DNA of 32,272 nucleotides, taken from contig FR901062.1 in the NCBI GenBank assembly GCA_000438295.1, positions 1 through 32,272 on the forward strand. Reading direction: 5' to 3'. This stretch comes from Clostridium sp. CAG:451 (GTDB lineage Bacteria > Bacillota_I > Bacilli_A > RF39 > UBA660). The notes beneath the pieces are model-generated. The model did no database searches and was not told the DNA's origin. It was given only the letters and a program-made list of their open reading frames with translations. Of this stretch, positions 31,968 to 32,272 are shown one piece after another. A program made the translations under genes and the position numbers. The stretch's first letter is position 1. Each line of letters starts with the position of its first letter.

Positions 31968-31973
31968 AACTGT

Positions 31974-32001
31974 AAGAGTCATATTAATTATGACTTTTTT
32001 T
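31974..32001 (+). terminator. Rho-independent terminator of the secretion cluster
   Basis: AGTCATA (31977-31983) and TATGACT (31989-31995) pair as a 7-bp stem, extendable by A-T/G-T pairs, around a 5-base loop, followed by seven Ts. TTATGACTTTTT is repeated just downstream (32005-32015), giving a possible backup pairing. Confidence 0.75.
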
Positions 32002-32015
32002 AATTATGACTTTTT

Positions 32016-32272
32016 AGTACGGTAAAAGTTAAAATCTTAAGAAACTATTCTAGAGTTGTAGTAATAAGTAAGTATCTATACTATAAAATAATTGAAAATT
32101 TTTTTGTCAGATGCTAATTTAGTAAATCTCGGTAAAAATATACCCTCAATTTACTAAATTGAAGGGTTGAATTTGATAAAACCCCTAATTTGGAAGAGTA
32201 AATTTTGAAAATTGGCTGTTTGCAAAGTGATACACATATCTGTTATCCTTTAACTACTTGTCCAAAGAAGGG
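32016..32272. other. Non-coding tail with overlapping palindromes
   Basis: No gene could be supported in this stretch in any frame. It holds AATTTAGTAAAT (32116-32127) perfectly complementary to ATTTACTAAATT (32149-32160). An overlapping near-palindrome ACCCTCAATTTA / TAAATTGAAGGGT (32142-32167) competes for the same bases. GGGTT (32164-32168) can also pair with AACCC (32180-32184). The nested alternative pairings could be a regulatory RNA leader or terminator for a gene beyond the window, or the end of a mobile element. Confidence 0.35.

Noticed and set aside
1..32272. CRISPR arrays, tRNA or rRNA genes, prophage genes
   Set aside because: No regularly spaced repeats, cloverleaf-like segments, rRNA-like sequence or phage structural genes were seen.

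Overview
The window is a strongly AT-rich stretch with Shine-Dalgarno starts (AGGAGG type) and lipobox, sortase and SpoIID-type cell-wall proteins but no outer-membrane components. This points to a monoderm Firmicutes/Bacilli-like bacterium, plausibly one of the uncultured gut lineages, where DUF285/BspA surface proteins are common. TGA is used as a stop in at least one gene (the DUF2229 gene ends in TGA), so the standard bacterial code applies rather than the Mycoplasma code. Lineage assignment is inference only.

Left flank, 1-5312. It starts with the 3' end of a BspA/DUF285 surface protein. Next comes a non-autonomous ISL3-family-like element (235-603). A minus-strand three-gene operon (612-3528) encodes an ATP-driven iron-sulfur electron-transfer system of the 2-hydroxyacyl-CoA dehydratase/activase ('archerase') type: two related cysteine-bearing HgdB/DUF2229-like subunits plus the ASKHA activase. 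A divergent promoter drives a membrane-anchored thioredoxin-fold protein and a small bacterial PH-domain protein. After these lie a 107-nt strong inverted repeat of unknown nature and a second copy of the ISL3-like element (4815-5232).

Main body, 5313-31967. A minus-strand thioredoxin-fold lipoprotein is divergent from a very long plus-strand gene cluster; their back-to-back -35 boxes form a 15-bp palindrome (5778-5792). The cluster combines two machines usually found apart. The first half carries a Tad/Flp-like set: CpaB-like SAF protein, TadA/CpaF ATPase, TadB, TadC, a 52-aa Flp-like prepilin candidate, TadE-like proteins and a TadZ-like protein with a degenerate P-loop. Ahead of it lie an atypical class B-like sortase and a large cysteine-rich secreted protein. 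The second half carries a type IV secretion set: a VirB2-like pilin, a second VirB2-like domain fused to a large exodomain, a VirB6/TrbL-like channel protein with a Gly/Pro tail, a PrgI/VirB3-like protein, VirB4 split into two genes, a SpoIID + C39-peptidase cell-wall enzyme and a VirD4 coupling ATPase. Related membrane-anchored exoproteins lie near both ends (7398-9200 and 30753-31967). No relaxase, integrase or oriT is visible, so the system looks like a chromosomal surface-filament or protein-translocation apparatus rather than a conjugative element.

The close spacing and overlaps suggest long transcripts, re-initiated at internal promoters before the small Flp-like pilin (17104-17132), the VirB2-like pilin (18840-18868, followed by its own terminator at 19266-19303) and VirD4 (28560-28588). 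The cluster ends at a hairpin/T-run terminator (31974-32001). The last 270 bases hold overlapping palindromes but no gene I can support.
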